A stretch of DNA of 42,158 bases. Source: Synergistota bacterium. Lineage in GTDB: Bacteria; Synergistota; GBS-1. Where the stretch lies: contig JAGHDO010000074.1 in NCBI GenBank assembly GCA_021159885.1, positions 1-42,158 on the forward strand, read 5' to 3'. The translations under genes and the position numbers were made by a program. Shown here in pieces: positions 1 to 7,281 of this stretch (positions within the stretch are counted from its first letter, which is position 1; the number at the start of each line of letters is the position of its first letter). The notes below the pieces were generated by a model, which worked only from the letters and a program-made list of their open reading frames with translations, was not told the origin of the DNA and did not search any database.

Positions 1-117
1 AACCTTATCAATCTTTAACGTCTCCCCCTCCGGAACATCGACTTTTTCAATCTCGACTATGCTACCTCTTTCAACCGCGTATTGTTTCCCGCCCATCTCA
101 ATGATAGCGTAAACCAT
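1..117 (-). CDS. rplU: 50S ribosomal protein L21 (N-terminal part, cut by window edge)
   Basis: The first 39 codons of L21, a large-subunit protein that binds 23S rRNA, are visible; the rest lies outside the window. The translation starts [18 protein letters not shown] and continues with [12 protein letters not shown], which matches the conserved L21 start (YAIIETGGKQY...V...VEKL). The ATG at 117-115 is preceded by a purine-rich GGGGAG ribosome site that lies inside the end of the DUF501 gene. The two genes overlap by 20 bases, so they are probably translationally coupled. In many bacteria rplU is followed by rpmA, which would be the expected next gene. Identification is firm despite the truncation. 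Confidence 0.93.
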   Translation of the reverse strand, partial: MVYAIIEMGGKQYAVERGSIVEIEKVDVPEGETLKIDKV

Positions 118-709
118 CTCTCCCCTTACCCCCTTTACCATTATACCGAGACTGCAAGCGGAATTCTATCATAGCACATTTCGGGCTGTCAAGGCATTCA
201 AGGTTTCCCAAGCATTTTTCAACAAGTTTCCCTATCGGCGTTTCTCCTCCCGCAAGCCAATAAGCAAAATGTGCATGCAGACACTTTATGCCATTTGGCT
301 TGCCTACCCCACCTATTCCACTTTCCCTTATCACCTGAATATATGAGGGCCATTTTTCACTCAAATAGCGTTTTATTCCTTTCCCTAACAAGGAAAATCT
401 TTCCTCAGCATATCGCTTGTGCGCCAGCTTGAGAGCTCTCCTTAGCTCAAGATCTGAAAGCACAAGATTATGAAAATCTTCTATTTTACCGAGGCTCTCA
501 AGCACACTAATGCCTTCCCTTAGAAAAGGGCATGTCAACCAGTAAAGCGTAGGAAAAGGCTTTCCACCGAGCATTGGAAAGCATTTTATAACCTGTGGAT
601 ATCCCCACCTACATCTTTTAGCAACGCCTAAGAAACCGCTTATTTTCCTTTTAAGCTGATACCTGACTATTTCAAGATCCTTGAAGTAATCTTTTCCACC
701 ACGGCACAT
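98..709 (-). CDS. DUF501 family protein
   Basis: A protein of about 200 residues matching the DUF501 family, whose function is unknown. Visible family hallmarks are the [12 protein letters not shown] segment, the highly characteristic [11 protein letters not shown] motif, and a late [16 protein letters not shown] segment. The conserved Cys and His residues in these motifs suggest metal binding, but that is inference. The start is uncertain. ATG at 709 is used here because homology begins just after it; a TTG at 742 would add 11 residues. Neither has a well-spaced ribosome site, and both lie inside the end of the PLD gene, suggesting coupling. The 3' end overlaps rplU by 20 bases. In actinobacteria this family sits near cell-division genes; here it sits between a secreted nuclease-like gene and L21. 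Confidence 0.8.
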   Translation of the reverse strand: MCRGGKDYFKDLEIVRYQLKRKISGFLGVAKRCRWGYPQVIKCFPMLGGKPFPTLYWLTCPFLREGISVLESLGKIEDFHNLVLSDLELRRALKLAHKRYAEERFSLLGKGIKRYLSEKWPSYIQVIRESGIGGVGKPNGIKCLHAHFAYWLAGGETPIGKLVEKCLGNLECLDSPKCAMIEFRLQSRYNGKGGKGRDGLRYH

Positions 710-1205
710 TAAGCTTGAGCAGGTACTCCATTCTCCTTTCAAAAATCCTGGCTATTTTCGAATCATGTATTATAACCAGGTTCTCTTGATTCCTTTTTTC
801 AGCACTTGCAGTCCAGTTATAACTTCCCGTTATAACTATTTTGCTATCGATCACACAAAACTTGTTATGCATTAAACCTGGCATTCTATCATAAACAACG
901 AAGATACCTCTCTTTGCGAGGTATCTTCCCTTTGAAAACCTCTCCTCTGCCTGATGCCTATCTAGGAGAACTCTAACCCTCACTCCCCTCTCATGCGCTC
1001 TGATGAGGGCTCTCGCGAGCTCGCGACTCGTAAAGGAAAACATCGCTACATCTATAAAACTCTTAGCGGAATCCAACAGACTTACTATCCTATCCGCACA
1101 TCCACCATTAGGGCTAAAATAAACCTCTATGACTAAGGAATTAGCTGCTCCACAAAATAACAGGGAAAGGATAACCACTATAAGGAAAGCTCTCTTTATC
1201 TTCAT
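672..1205 (-). CDS. Secreted phospholipase D-superfamily protein (Nuc-like endonuclease)
   Basis: A 177-residue protein with one PLD-like domain. Residues 1-24 form a signal peptide: basic MKIKR, a hydrophobic core, then a small-residue cleavage area ending near ANS. The catalytic HKD motif is complete (HNKFCVID, with H-x-K-x4-D spacing), followed by GSYNWT and a later QENLVII segment. Single-HKD proteins of this length resemble the Nuc endonuclease and act as dimers; an extracytoplasmic nuclease or phosphodiesterase role is the best guess. The substrate cannot be told from sequence. It starts at ATG 4 bases after ispE ends, and its 3' end overlaps the DUF501 gene, so it belongs to the long minus-strand operon. 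A role in DNA uptake or nucleotide scavenging is possible but not shown. Confidence 0.82.
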   Translation of the reverse strand: MKIKRAFLIVVILSLLFCGAANSLVIEVYFSPNGGCADRIVSLLDSAKSFIDVAMFSFTSRELARALIRAHERGVRVRVLLDRHQAEERFSKGRYLAKRGIFVVYDRMPGLMHNKFCVIDSKIVITGSYNWTASAEKRNQENLVIIHDSKIARIFERRMEYLLKLNVPWWKRLLQGS

Positions 1206-1209
1206 AAGT

Positions 1210-2079
1210 TTAACTCGCCTCCCTGAAGGAGGTCAAAATAACTTTATATCCTCTACTATGCAGAGTTTTTATCAGATCAGGCCTCTCGCTCTTTCCCTCG
1301 AAGATTCCAAAAACGGTTGAACCGCTACCTGACATCGACGAAAAGAGTGCTCCTTTCTTTTCAAAAATATTCTTAACTTCCGCAAGATCCGGATAGCGCG
1401 AAAAAACCACTTTTTCAAGATCATTTCTTAAAATTCGCTTTAACAGACTCCAATTCCCTTCTTTAAAGGCAGAAAGTATCAGCCCTATATCTGGCATTTC
1501 TGAATAAGGAGGCTTAAACCACGAATATACATCTGCCGTTTTTAAACCATACCATGGAACTGCAAGAATAACCCGCACATCCGTATTCAGTGAAAAAGAC
1601 AACCTCTCTATCCTCTCCCCACGCCCCATAACGAGAGAAAAGCCTCCTTTTATAAAAAAGGGGACATCGCTACCAACCCGCGAAGCTAACATTAAAATAT
1701 CTCTCTCTTTAAGCGCAACATTATAAAGCTTAAGAACTCCTCTTATAACAGCAGCTGCATCTGAGCTTCCGCCTCCCAACCCTGCGGACAAAGGTATCCT
1801 CTTCTTCAGCAGAACTTTAACCCCACCTTCTATGCCCAAGCTCTGATTTAAAATCGAAATCGCCCGCTTAACGATATTTTCATCCTTAATTGATTCCCCA
1901 ACAACGATTACATCGCTTTCCTTAGACATCCAGAGGACTATGTCATCGCTTAAAGATATCTCATGCATAAAAGTGACTATCTCATGATAACCATCTTTTC
2001 TTCTTCCAAGTACCCATAATCCAAGGTTTATCTTAGCAAATGCCTTCTCTTTTATAGCAGTTTCTGGCGCGTGGAACAG
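1210..2079 (-). CDS. ispE: 4-diphosphocytidyl-2-C-methyl-D-erythritol kinase
   Basis: IspE is the GHMP-family kinase that phosphorylates CDP-methylerythritol in the non-mevalonate isoprenoid pathway. The N-terminal substrate region AKINLGL followed by DGYHEI, the ATP-binding loop PLSAGLGGGSSDAAA and the late GSGSTVFGIF motif are all visible. The first ATG in frame (1968) is clearly too late: it would discard AKINLGL and DGYHE. Between an upstream in-frame stop and that region, the only start-like codons are CTG at 2079 (GAGG seven bases upstream) and ATA at 2055, which overlaps the veg stop as ATAA. A single G in place of A there would create a classic ATGA overlap. The coordinate given uses CTG; from ATA the protein would be 281 residues. 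It follows veg directly, the arrangement known from Bacillota. Confidence 0.88.
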   Translation of the reverse strand: MFHAPETAIKEKAFAKINLGLWVLGRRKDGYHEIVTFMHEISLSDDIVLWMSKESDVIVVGESIKDENIVKRAISILNQSLGIEGGVKVLLKKRIPLSAGLGGGSSDAAAVIRGVLKLYNVALKERDILMLASRVGSDVPFFIKGGFSLVMGRGERIERLSFSLNTDVRVILAVPWYGLKTADVYSWFKPPYSEMPDIGLILSAFKEGNWSLLKRILRNDLEKVVFSRYPDLAEVKNIFEKKGALFSSMSGSGSTVFGIFEGKSERPDLIKTLHSRGYKVILTSFREAS

Positions 2080-2306
2080 AGCTCGACCTCTACCTCCTTT
2101 GTCAGAAGCTCAGCATAACTATAGGAAACGATATGCCCAACACCGATAACTTTAACGGTAAAGAGGCAGGGGTATGTTTCTTTTATTATTCCATATCTTT
2201 CCTCAACTCGTCTCCTTCCTTTATTAGCCCTTACCTTCACCTCCTCCCCAAGATGAGCTTCTATTATCTTTCTTATGTCATTGAGAGATTTTTGCACCTC
2301 TCTCAC
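2052..2306 (-). CDS. veg: Veg family protein
   Basis: A small basic protein of about 84 residues matching the Veg family. The diagnostic segments are VKVRANKGRRRVEERYGIIKE, the following TYPCLFTVKV, and VSYSYAELLTKEVEVEL near the end. Veg in Bacillus subtilis stimulates biofilm matrix genes by antagonising SinR and is encoded just upstream of ispE, as here. Whether that role applies in this organism is unknown, since no SinR is visible. The start is placed at GTG 2306 because an AGAAGG site lies six bases upstream; GTG codons at 2309 and 2327 are also possible. The stop overlaps the presumed start region of ispE, so the two genes are likely coupled. Confidence 0.85.
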   Translation of the reverse strand: MREVQKSLNDIRKIIEAHLGEEVKVRANKGRRRVEERYGIIKETYPCLFTVKVIGVGHIVSYSYAELLTKEVEVELCSTRQKLL

Positions 2307-2320
2307 CACCTGCCTTCTAC

Positions 2321-2788
2321 CTACCACCCCATGTAAATCAAGCTAACCCTTATTACCCCATCTCCAAAAATCCCGGGAAGGTTATACACCTTCCCTTTAA
2401 CCGATATAGCATTTTTATATCTACCACTCACTCTGATGTAAACGGGATCTGGAAGCTCTCGCCAAATATCATAAAAGATCATACGCCCTTTTCTATCAAG
2501 AACATATTTACCTTCATCTCCAGATGGATTTCCCGCTCCCCCTGTAAGAACACTTTCGCTAAAAAGGTAAAATTTTCCCCCTTTAAATACCCAGCAATCC
2601 TCAACGGGAAACAACGCATAAGAGTGAATATAAGAATAAAAAACCTTTTCTCCATCACTTAACGGGATAAGTACCCTTTTTTTTCCCGCGGAGAGAGAAA
2701 GGAAGGGTATTACAATTATTAGAAGATACAGTAGCGCCTTTCTACTTAACCATTCCTTTCTGCCGATAGTATTTCTTAGCTCCCTCAT
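2321..2788 (-). CDS. DUF1850 domain protein, TAXI-TRAP associated
   Basis: A 155-residue exported or membrane-anchored protein: a basic start, one hydrophobic segment at about residues 17-33, then a DUF1850 domain. Family features visible are the FYSYIHSYALFPVEDCW segment (usually HSV..TPV.E), a GAGNP turn and a late ISVKGKVYNL strand. DUF1850 proteins are typically encoded beside TAXI-type TRAP receptors and are thought to belong to those transport systems; their exact function is not established. It overlaps the TAXI gene by 47 bases, consistent with coupling. The only ATG in frame before the hydrophobic segment is at 2788, and it lacks a clear ribosome site. The permease that normally accompanies this pair is not next door; veg follows instead. 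Confidence 0.78.
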   Translation of the reverse strand: MRELRNTIGRKEWLSRKALLYLLIIVIPFLSLSAGKKRVLIPLSDGEKVFYSYIHSYALFPVEDCWVFKGGKFYLFSESVLTGGAGNPSGDEGKYVLDRKGRMIFYDIWRELPDPVYIRVSGRYKNAISVKGKVYNLPGIFGDGVIRVSLIYMGW

Positions 2789-3671
2789 GAAGGGGTACGC
2801 TCACCCCATCAAGAGCACTATCGAGGGTTATAAGCTTGGCTTTCGAATGAACGTTATAAATTTCGCTTATGTGATCAAAAGCTCCCCTTACAACCTTATA
2901 AATGAGATCCGCGGGCACCCTTGAATCCGCTATCCACATAGCCATAACCGAAAGAGTAGGGACATCCATCCGCTGATTTCTGTAAGTCCCCGCTGGTATA
3001 ACGCTTTTAGTAAACCATGGATATTTTTTCCTTACTCTTCTTATAAACTCATCACTAAAGGGAACTATAACCACATCCCTCGCAGTAGCAACATCGATTA
3101 TGGCGCGCGCTGGACAACCCACCGTATAAAAAAAGGCATCTATTTGGCCATCTTTCATTCTCTGAGCTGCAGTCCCACTACCCACATAGCTAACCACCAT
3201 ATCTTTGTATGAAAGCCCCGCTTCTTTGAGGATCAATCTCACATCTATTTCAGTTCCACTACCAGGTTTTCCGACTGCAACCCTCTTACCTTTAAGATCA
3301 TAAATGGCTTCTATTTGGGAGCTTTTTAGAGCCACAAGGTGTATCATCTCCGGATAAAGAGAAGCAATAGCTCTTATATTCGTTATAGGCTTTTTAAATA
3401 GATATTTACCCTCGTATGCCCAATTAGCTACATCATTTTGAGCGAAAGCCATCTCCGTCTCATGCCTGCCTATTAGATTACAGTTAGCTACGGATGCATT
3501 TCCCGTTTCAACTATTATCGTCACCTCAGAAACATATTTATTAACGAGATTAGCGATCGCCTCGCCTATAGGATAATATGTTCCCCCCGTACTTCCCGTT
3601 ACTATCGACATATAGATTTTCCCCGCCAGTGCTTGCCCCGAAATTCCTCCTATTAAGAAGAAAGCAATCAA
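2742..3671 (-). CDS. TAXI family TRAP transporter solute-binding protein
   Basis: The receptor of a tripartite periplasmic transporter, TAXI subfamily, which delivers organic anions (dicarboxylates or amino acids in studied cases) to a TRAP permease. The signature STGGTYYPIGEAIANLVNK follows the signal region. The segments ETGNASVANCNLI, AFAQNDVANWAYEG and GKRVAVGKPGSGTEIDVR are typical of the family. The start is a problem. The given TTG leaves a signal peptide with no basic residue, and the strong AAGGAGG site lies about 27 bases upstream. A TTG at 3700, five bases after that site, is out of frame by one base. One extra A in the A5 run (3685-3689) would give a normal signal peptide beginning MFSAKKCLIFLIAFFL. 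No TRAP permease is encoded nearby. Confidence 0.88.
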   Translation of the reverse strand: MIAFFLIGGISGQALAGKIYMSIVTGSTGGTYYPIGEAIANLVNKYVSEVTIIVETGNASVANCNLIGRHETEMAFAQNDVANWAYEGKYLFKKPITNIRAIASLYPEMIHLVALKSSQIEAIYDLKGKRVAVGKPGSGTEIDVRLILKEAGLSYKDMVVSYVGSGTAAQRMKDGQIDAFFYTVGCPARAIIDVATARDVVIVPFSDEFIRRVRKKYPWFTKSVIPAGTYRNQRMDVPTLSVMAMWIADSRVPADLIYKVVRGAFDHISEIYNVHSKAKLITLDSALDGVSVPLHEGAKKYYRQKGMVK

Positions 3672-3710
3672 GAAAATTAAACACTTTTTGCGGAAAACAA
3701 AATCGCCTCC

Positions 3711-4523
3711 TTAAATCTTAAGTTCAAAGCTAAGATGGGTTCCCACCTTAGCGTCAACAAACCCTTTAAACTCAAATAGCCTGTATATGAGAGATCCAGA
3801 GCAATGACATGGAGCGAGAACGTCTATTTCCTCACGTGATAGATAATCTACCGTCTTTCTTATACTCTCCTCGGGCTGTCCTAAACCATGAAATCCTCCA
3901 ATAAGCGCATGAACTTTTTCAACGCCCAATACCTTCTTGCCATGCTCGATGATATTTATGACTCCACTATGACCACACCCTGAAAGAACTATAAGTCCCT
4001 CTTTACCTTCTATGTACAGGGAAGTATCATCCGGAACGCTATCTATAACCATACCCTTATCATCCCTAACCGGATGTATCGGATTGCCTTCTAACCTTGG
4101 AATAGTTCCGGAAAACCAGATTCCCTCTCTAATCATAAAGGGGGAATCTTTCTTAATTAACTGAACCCCCATATCACTAAGGTCGTTCTCCGTTGAGTTC
4201 ATCCTTATGGAAGCTTTCCTATCAAAAGCGAGAGGATGTATAACGATAGGGAACTCCTTTTCCCCTATAAACCGTAAGATTTGAATAAGATCATTCGCAT
4301 GATCATAATGACCATGAGATATAACTATCGTGTTTATTTTTCTAATATCTTTTTTCAAGAGATAAGCATTGTGTAGAAGAGCATCAAAGCTTGGTCCAAC
4401 ATCATAAAGGATATTAAACCCGTCCTCCACTTCAAGGAACACAGATAATCCATGCCTTCCCACTACACCATATGGAGACTTACTTACCCTGTTTTCAATA
4501 AGAAAAGTCAATTCCACCCTCAC
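3711..4523 (-). CDS. MBL-fold metallo-hydrolase, DHPS-like subfamily
   Basis: A 270-residue metallo-beta-lactamase-fold enzyme. The metal motif ISHGHYDHANDL (HxHxDH) is intact, and the later metal ligands are visible in LSGCGHSGVINI and LIGGFHGL, with a final APCHCSGS. This pattern belongs to the subfamily named after the archaeal 7,8-dihydropterin-6-methyl-4-(beta-D-ribofuranosyl)-aminobenzene-5'-phosphate synthase; most bacterial members have no proven substrate. It is probably cytoplasmic, as no signal is seen. The GTG start overlaps the stop of the upstream HD gene by four bases (GTGA), and the ribosome site of the TAXI gene overlaps its own stop codon. It is therefore the middle gene of a tightly coupled HD-MBL-TAXI-DUF1850 unit. 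Confidence 0.85.
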   Translation of the reverse strand: MRVELTFLIENRVSKSPYGVVGRHGLSVFLEVEDGFNILYDVGPSFDALLHNAYLLKKDIRKINTIVISHGHYDHANDLIQILRFIGEKEFPIVIHPLAFDRKASIRMNSTENDLSDMGVQLIKKDSPFMIREGIWFSGTIPRLEGNPIHPVRDDKGMVIDSVPDDTSLYIEGKEGLIVLSGCGHSGVINIIEHGKKVLGVEKVHALIGGFHGLGQPEESIRKTVDYLSREEIDVLAPCHCSGSLIYRLFEFKGFVDAKVGTHLSFELKI

Positions 4524-5086
4524 AGCCCTAATTCCTCCGAGATAGCTTGCATAGCACTTAATCCAAGCTCTATAAAGTCTTCAAGCTCTACACCAAAATC
4601 CTGACAGCTTTTTATCTGATTCCTGTCAGCCCCAGCTGCAAACCTCTTTTCCTTAAATCTCTTCATGACAAACTTCACATCAATGGATGCCAACTTTTTC
4701 GTAGGGTGTATTAACGCCGACGCAACGATAAGCCCCGTTAGGGGATCTACCGCATATAGAGCCTTTTCAAGAAGGGTTTCTGGCATCGCTTCGGGATGAC
4801 CAGCGTGAGCTATAATGGCTCTCGCCATATCATCTGGAAGATCATAACCCTCCTTCTTTATTATCTCAACGGTTCTATAACCGTGCCTGCTAAAGTTGTT
4901 CTTAGTTTCGAGGTAATCGATATCATGAAGCAATCCCGTTAAAGCCCATTTCTCCTTATCCTCACCAAGCTTTTCGGCAAGTGCCCTCATAACAGCTTCC
5001 GTCGCCAAAAGGTGCTTTTTCATATTAGCATCACGAACATACTTTTCTATGAGCTTAAGCGCATCCTCTCTTGATATTTTACCCAC
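4520..5086 (-). CDS. HD domain phosphohydrolase (HDIG type)
   Basis: A 188-residue HD-domain protein. The metal-binding signature is visible as KKHLLATEAVM, then TGLLHDIDYLET, a downstream SRHGYRTVEIIKKEGYDLP segment and AIIAHAGH. Such single-domain HDIG proteins hydrolyse phosphomonoesters or cyclic nucleotides; the substrate cannot be read from sequence. The GTG start at 5086 is preceded by AAAGGGGGG at good spacing. It is the first gene of the minus-strand operon, behind a near-consensus promoter about 25 bases upstream. The four-base overlap with the MBL gene suggests the two hydrolases are made together. Whether they act in one pathway is unknown. Confidence 0.85.
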   Translation of the reverse strand: MGKISREDALKLIEKYVRDANMKKHLLATEAVMRALAEKLGEDKEKWALTGLLHDIDYLETKNNFSRHGYRTVEIIKKEGYDLPDDMARAIIAHAGHPEAMPETLLEKALYAVDPLTGLIVASALIHPTKKLASIDVKFVMKRFKEKRFAAGADRNQIKSCQDFGVELEDFIELGLSAMQAISEELGL

Positions 5087-5110
5087 TTTTAAATCCCCCC
5101 TTTATAGTAT

Positions 5111-5139
5111 ATAATAGGTTGATAAATTCCTTTTGTCAA
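5111..5139 (-). promoter_or_regulatory. Sigma70-type promoter for the HD-MBL-TAXI-veg-ispE operon
   Basis: Read on the minus strand there is TTGACA at 5139-5134, exactly 17 bases, then TATTAT at 5116-5111. The distance to the GTG start at 5086 leaves room for a short leader with an AAAGGGGGG ribosome site. The -35 box is a perfect match and the -10 box matches at 5 of 6 positions. Confidence 0.8.
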
Positions 5140-5155
5140 GCTCACAAGTAGAAGC

Positions 5156-5184
5156 TTTACATCCCTAAAGGCAAAGGTTATAAT
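5156..5184 (+). promoter_or_regulatory. Sigma70-type promoter for the PLP-EamA-ilvA-ridA operon
   Basis: TTTACA (5156-5161), 17 bases, then a perfect TATAAT (5179-5184). It fires away from the minus-strand promoter 17 bases away, so the two operons diverge from a region of about 75 bases. The first gene begins at TTG 5223 after an AAAGGAGGT ribosome site. Confidence 0.8.
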
Positions 5185-5222
5185 CATCCAAAAGCTAAAG
5201 TTCAGAAAAGGAGGTGCAAAGA

Positions 5223-6389
5223 TTGCTTTTAGAAACTGAATCCATACTTTCAATTATTGAAGAATTTGAAAAAGGAAAACCTATAGTCATGCCTATTTAT
5301 CCATCTGCGGTATATGAGTTCCTAAAAGAGGAAGAAGAACTAAACATAATCTGGAGGAAGGAAACCGGCTACAGATATGGCAGGTGGAGCAACCCTACCG
5401 TTAGAGCCCTCGAGAAGAAAATGGCACAGATGGAAAGATGCGAAGATGGGTTATGCTTCTCATCTGGTATGGGAGGCATAACAGCTACCCTTTTTGCTTT
5501 CCTAAGCGAAGGTGGAAAAATGCTTATAATAAAGGAAGTTTACGGCGATACACTGAGTTTTGTCAGAGAGTTCCTCCCGAGATGCGGAGTTGAAATATAT
5601 GTGCACTCCATAGAGGAAAGAGATGAAATAGATAGAAGAATTGATGAAGGGTTAGACCTTCTATATCTTGAAAGTCCCACTAACCCCACTCTTAGAGTGA
5701 TAGATATCAAAAACATAACGATGAAAGCTAAGGCGAAGGGTATAAAGGTGGTAGTCGACAACACGTTTGCAACGCCCATAAACCAGAAACCTCGCCTTTT
5801 TGGAGCCGATGTAATAGTTCACAGTGCTACGAAATACTTAGGTGGGCATAACGATACCATGGGAGGAATAGTCGTTGGGAGCAGAGAAGATATATCCAAG
5901 ATATGGGTTATAAGGAGATTATTTGGCAATCTTATGAGTCCTTTCGATGCCTATCTCATTTTAAGAGGGATCAAGACCTTAGCCCTGAGAGTGGAGAAGC
6001 AAAATGAAAGCGCCATGAAATTAGCCAAATGGTTGGAGAAACACCCGAAAATAAGAAAGGTATTCTACCCAGGGCTTGAGTCCCATCCCGATTATGAGAT
6101 AGCCAAAGCTCAGATGAGAGGCTTTGGGGGAATGATAGCCTTTGACATAGATACAAATGCAGATGGAGCAGCATACTTTATGGACTCGCTTAAGCTTATA
6201 AGAAAAGCACCAAGTTTAGGATCGGTTGAATCCATAGCCACGCGTCCCGCCTTTACCTCCCATCGAAATCTCTCGAAGGAGGAAAAGGAACGACTTGGAA
6301 TAACTGAAACGCTTATAAGACTATCCGTTGGAATCGAAAATGTCGAAGATCTCAAGGAAGACATAGATAGAGCCCTTAAAGATGTTTAG
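5223..6389 (+). CDS. Cys/Met-metabolism PLP enzyme (cystathionine gamma-synthase / methionine gamma-lyase family)
   Basis: A 388-residue fold-type I PLP enzyme of the transsulfuration family. Visible are GYRYGRWSNPTVRALEKKMA near the start, the substrate loop YLESPTNPTLRV, VDNTFATP, and the Schiff-base lysine at about residue 204 in SATKYLGGHNDTMGG. Close relatives catalyse either synthesis of cystathionine or gamma/beta elimination from methionine or cystathionine, and sequence by eye does not decide between them. Its neighbours, threonine ammonia-lyase and RidA, favour a gamma-lyase that yields 2-oxobutyrate (inference). TTG 5223 was chosen as start because AAAGGAGGT lies seven bases upstream; the GTG at 5214 is part of that ribosome site. 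It overlaps the next gene by eight bases. Confidence 0.9.
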   Translation: MLLETESILSIIEEFEKGKPIVMPIYPSAVYEFLKEEEELNIIWRKETGYRYGRWSNPTVRALEKKMAQMERCEDGLCFSSGMGGITATLFAFLSEGGKMLIIKEVYGDTLSFVREFLPRCGVEIYVHSIEERDEIDRRIDEGLDLLYLESPTNPTLRVIDIKNITMKAKAKGIKVVVDNTFATPINQKPRLFGADVIVHSATKYLGGHNDTMGGIVVGSREDISKIWVIRRLFGNLMSPFDAYLILRGIKTLALRVEKQNESAMKLAKWLEKHPKIRKVFYPGLESHPDYEIAKAQMRGFGGMIAFDIDTNADGAAYFMDSLKLIRKAPSLGSVESIATRPAFTSHRNLSKEEKERLGITETLIRLSVGIENVEDLKEDIDRALKDV

Positions 6390-7263
6390 CGAAGGCGTAA
6401 TCTTAGGATTTGCTACTGCGGCCTTTTGGGGAGCTTCTCCTATACTCTATCGCTGGGGAGGAGAGAATCTATCCTCAGTTGAGATAAACTTCGTCAGAAC
6501 TGTGGGAGCTTTCGCTTCCGTGATAATCGTTAATCTCATCATGAACTCCTGGAAACTTATAATAGTACAAGTTCCTTTTTGGGTATGGGGATTATTCTGT
6601 GTTTCCCTCTTATTCGGGCTATTTATAGGTGATAGTTTGTTTTTCAGCGGTATAAAGCTTATAGGCGTTGGAAGATGCACCGTAATAAGCTCCTCCTATC
6701 CCCTGACGACCATGCTATTTGCCTCGATATTTCTAAACGAGAAGATGAGCTTTAAGTTCTTAATAGCAGGATTAATAATAGTTTTGGGTGTCTATCTTCT
6801 ATATGACGAGGAGAGCCCCACAGGAAATCCCAAAGACATGGCTATAAAAGGTTATATATTATCGTTAGGCGTTTCCTTATCATGGGGATTATCACTCGCT
6901 CTTATAAAGATTATTTCAGATTATTTTAGTCCAGTATCTTTCATGACCTGGAGAGTAGGCATACTCCTGATAATCACCCTCGTATCTATGGGCTTCAAGT
7001 TTAGAAAGCTCTCACCTGCCTTGAAAAAACCAAAGAATTGGTTTATCTTAGGAATGGCTGGTACTGTGGGAATAGGAGTCAGCTATCTTACCTTTGTTAG
7101 AGCTTTGCAGTTAGCTCCAGTCTCCCAGATAGGAATAATAACGGGAACAAGCCCACTTTTAACGACCCTTCTCGCTGCCCTCTTCTATCACGAAAAAATA
7201 ACCCTAAGAAGCGGTCTTGGCAGCGGACTTATCATAGCCGGTGGGCTTCTGGCCTCGATATAA
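6382..7263 (+). CDS. EamA family (DMT superfamily) transporter
   Basis: A 293-residue inner-membrane protein with two tandem EamA domains and about ten hydrophobic helices, the usual size for drug/metabolite transporters. The first repeat opens GFATAAFWGASPILYRWGG and the second opens GYILSLGVSLSWGLSLALIKI; each closes with a GSGLIIAGG- or GLIIVLGVYLL-type helix. Members export amino acids or related metabolites in characterised cases; the substrate here is unknown. It overlaps the upstream PLP enzyme by eight bases, and the threonine ammonia-lyase begins 18 bases downstream. An exporter or importer for an amino acid used by those enzymes is a reasonable inference. Confidence 0.87.
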   Translation: MFSEGVILGFATAAFWGASPILYRWGGENLSSVEINFVRTVGAFASVIIVNLIMNSWKLIIVQVPFWVWGLFCVSLLFGLFIGDSLFFSGIKLIGVGRCTVISSSYPLTTMLFASIFLNEKMSFKFLIAGLIIVLGVYLLYDEESPTGNPKDMAIKGYILSLGVSLSWGLSLALIKIISDYFSPVSFMTWRVGILLIITLVSMGFKFRKLSPALKKPKNWFILGMAGTVGIGVSYLTFVRALQLAPVSQIGIITGTSPLLTTLLAALFYHEKITLRSGLGSGLIIAGGLLASI

Positions 7264-7281
7264 AAGGGGGTGAAAAACCTA

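Noticed and set aside
1210-1968. ispE beginning at the ATG at 1968
   Set aside because: It would lack AKINLGL and DGYHE, conserved substrate-binding motifs that are plainly encoded in frame just upstream.
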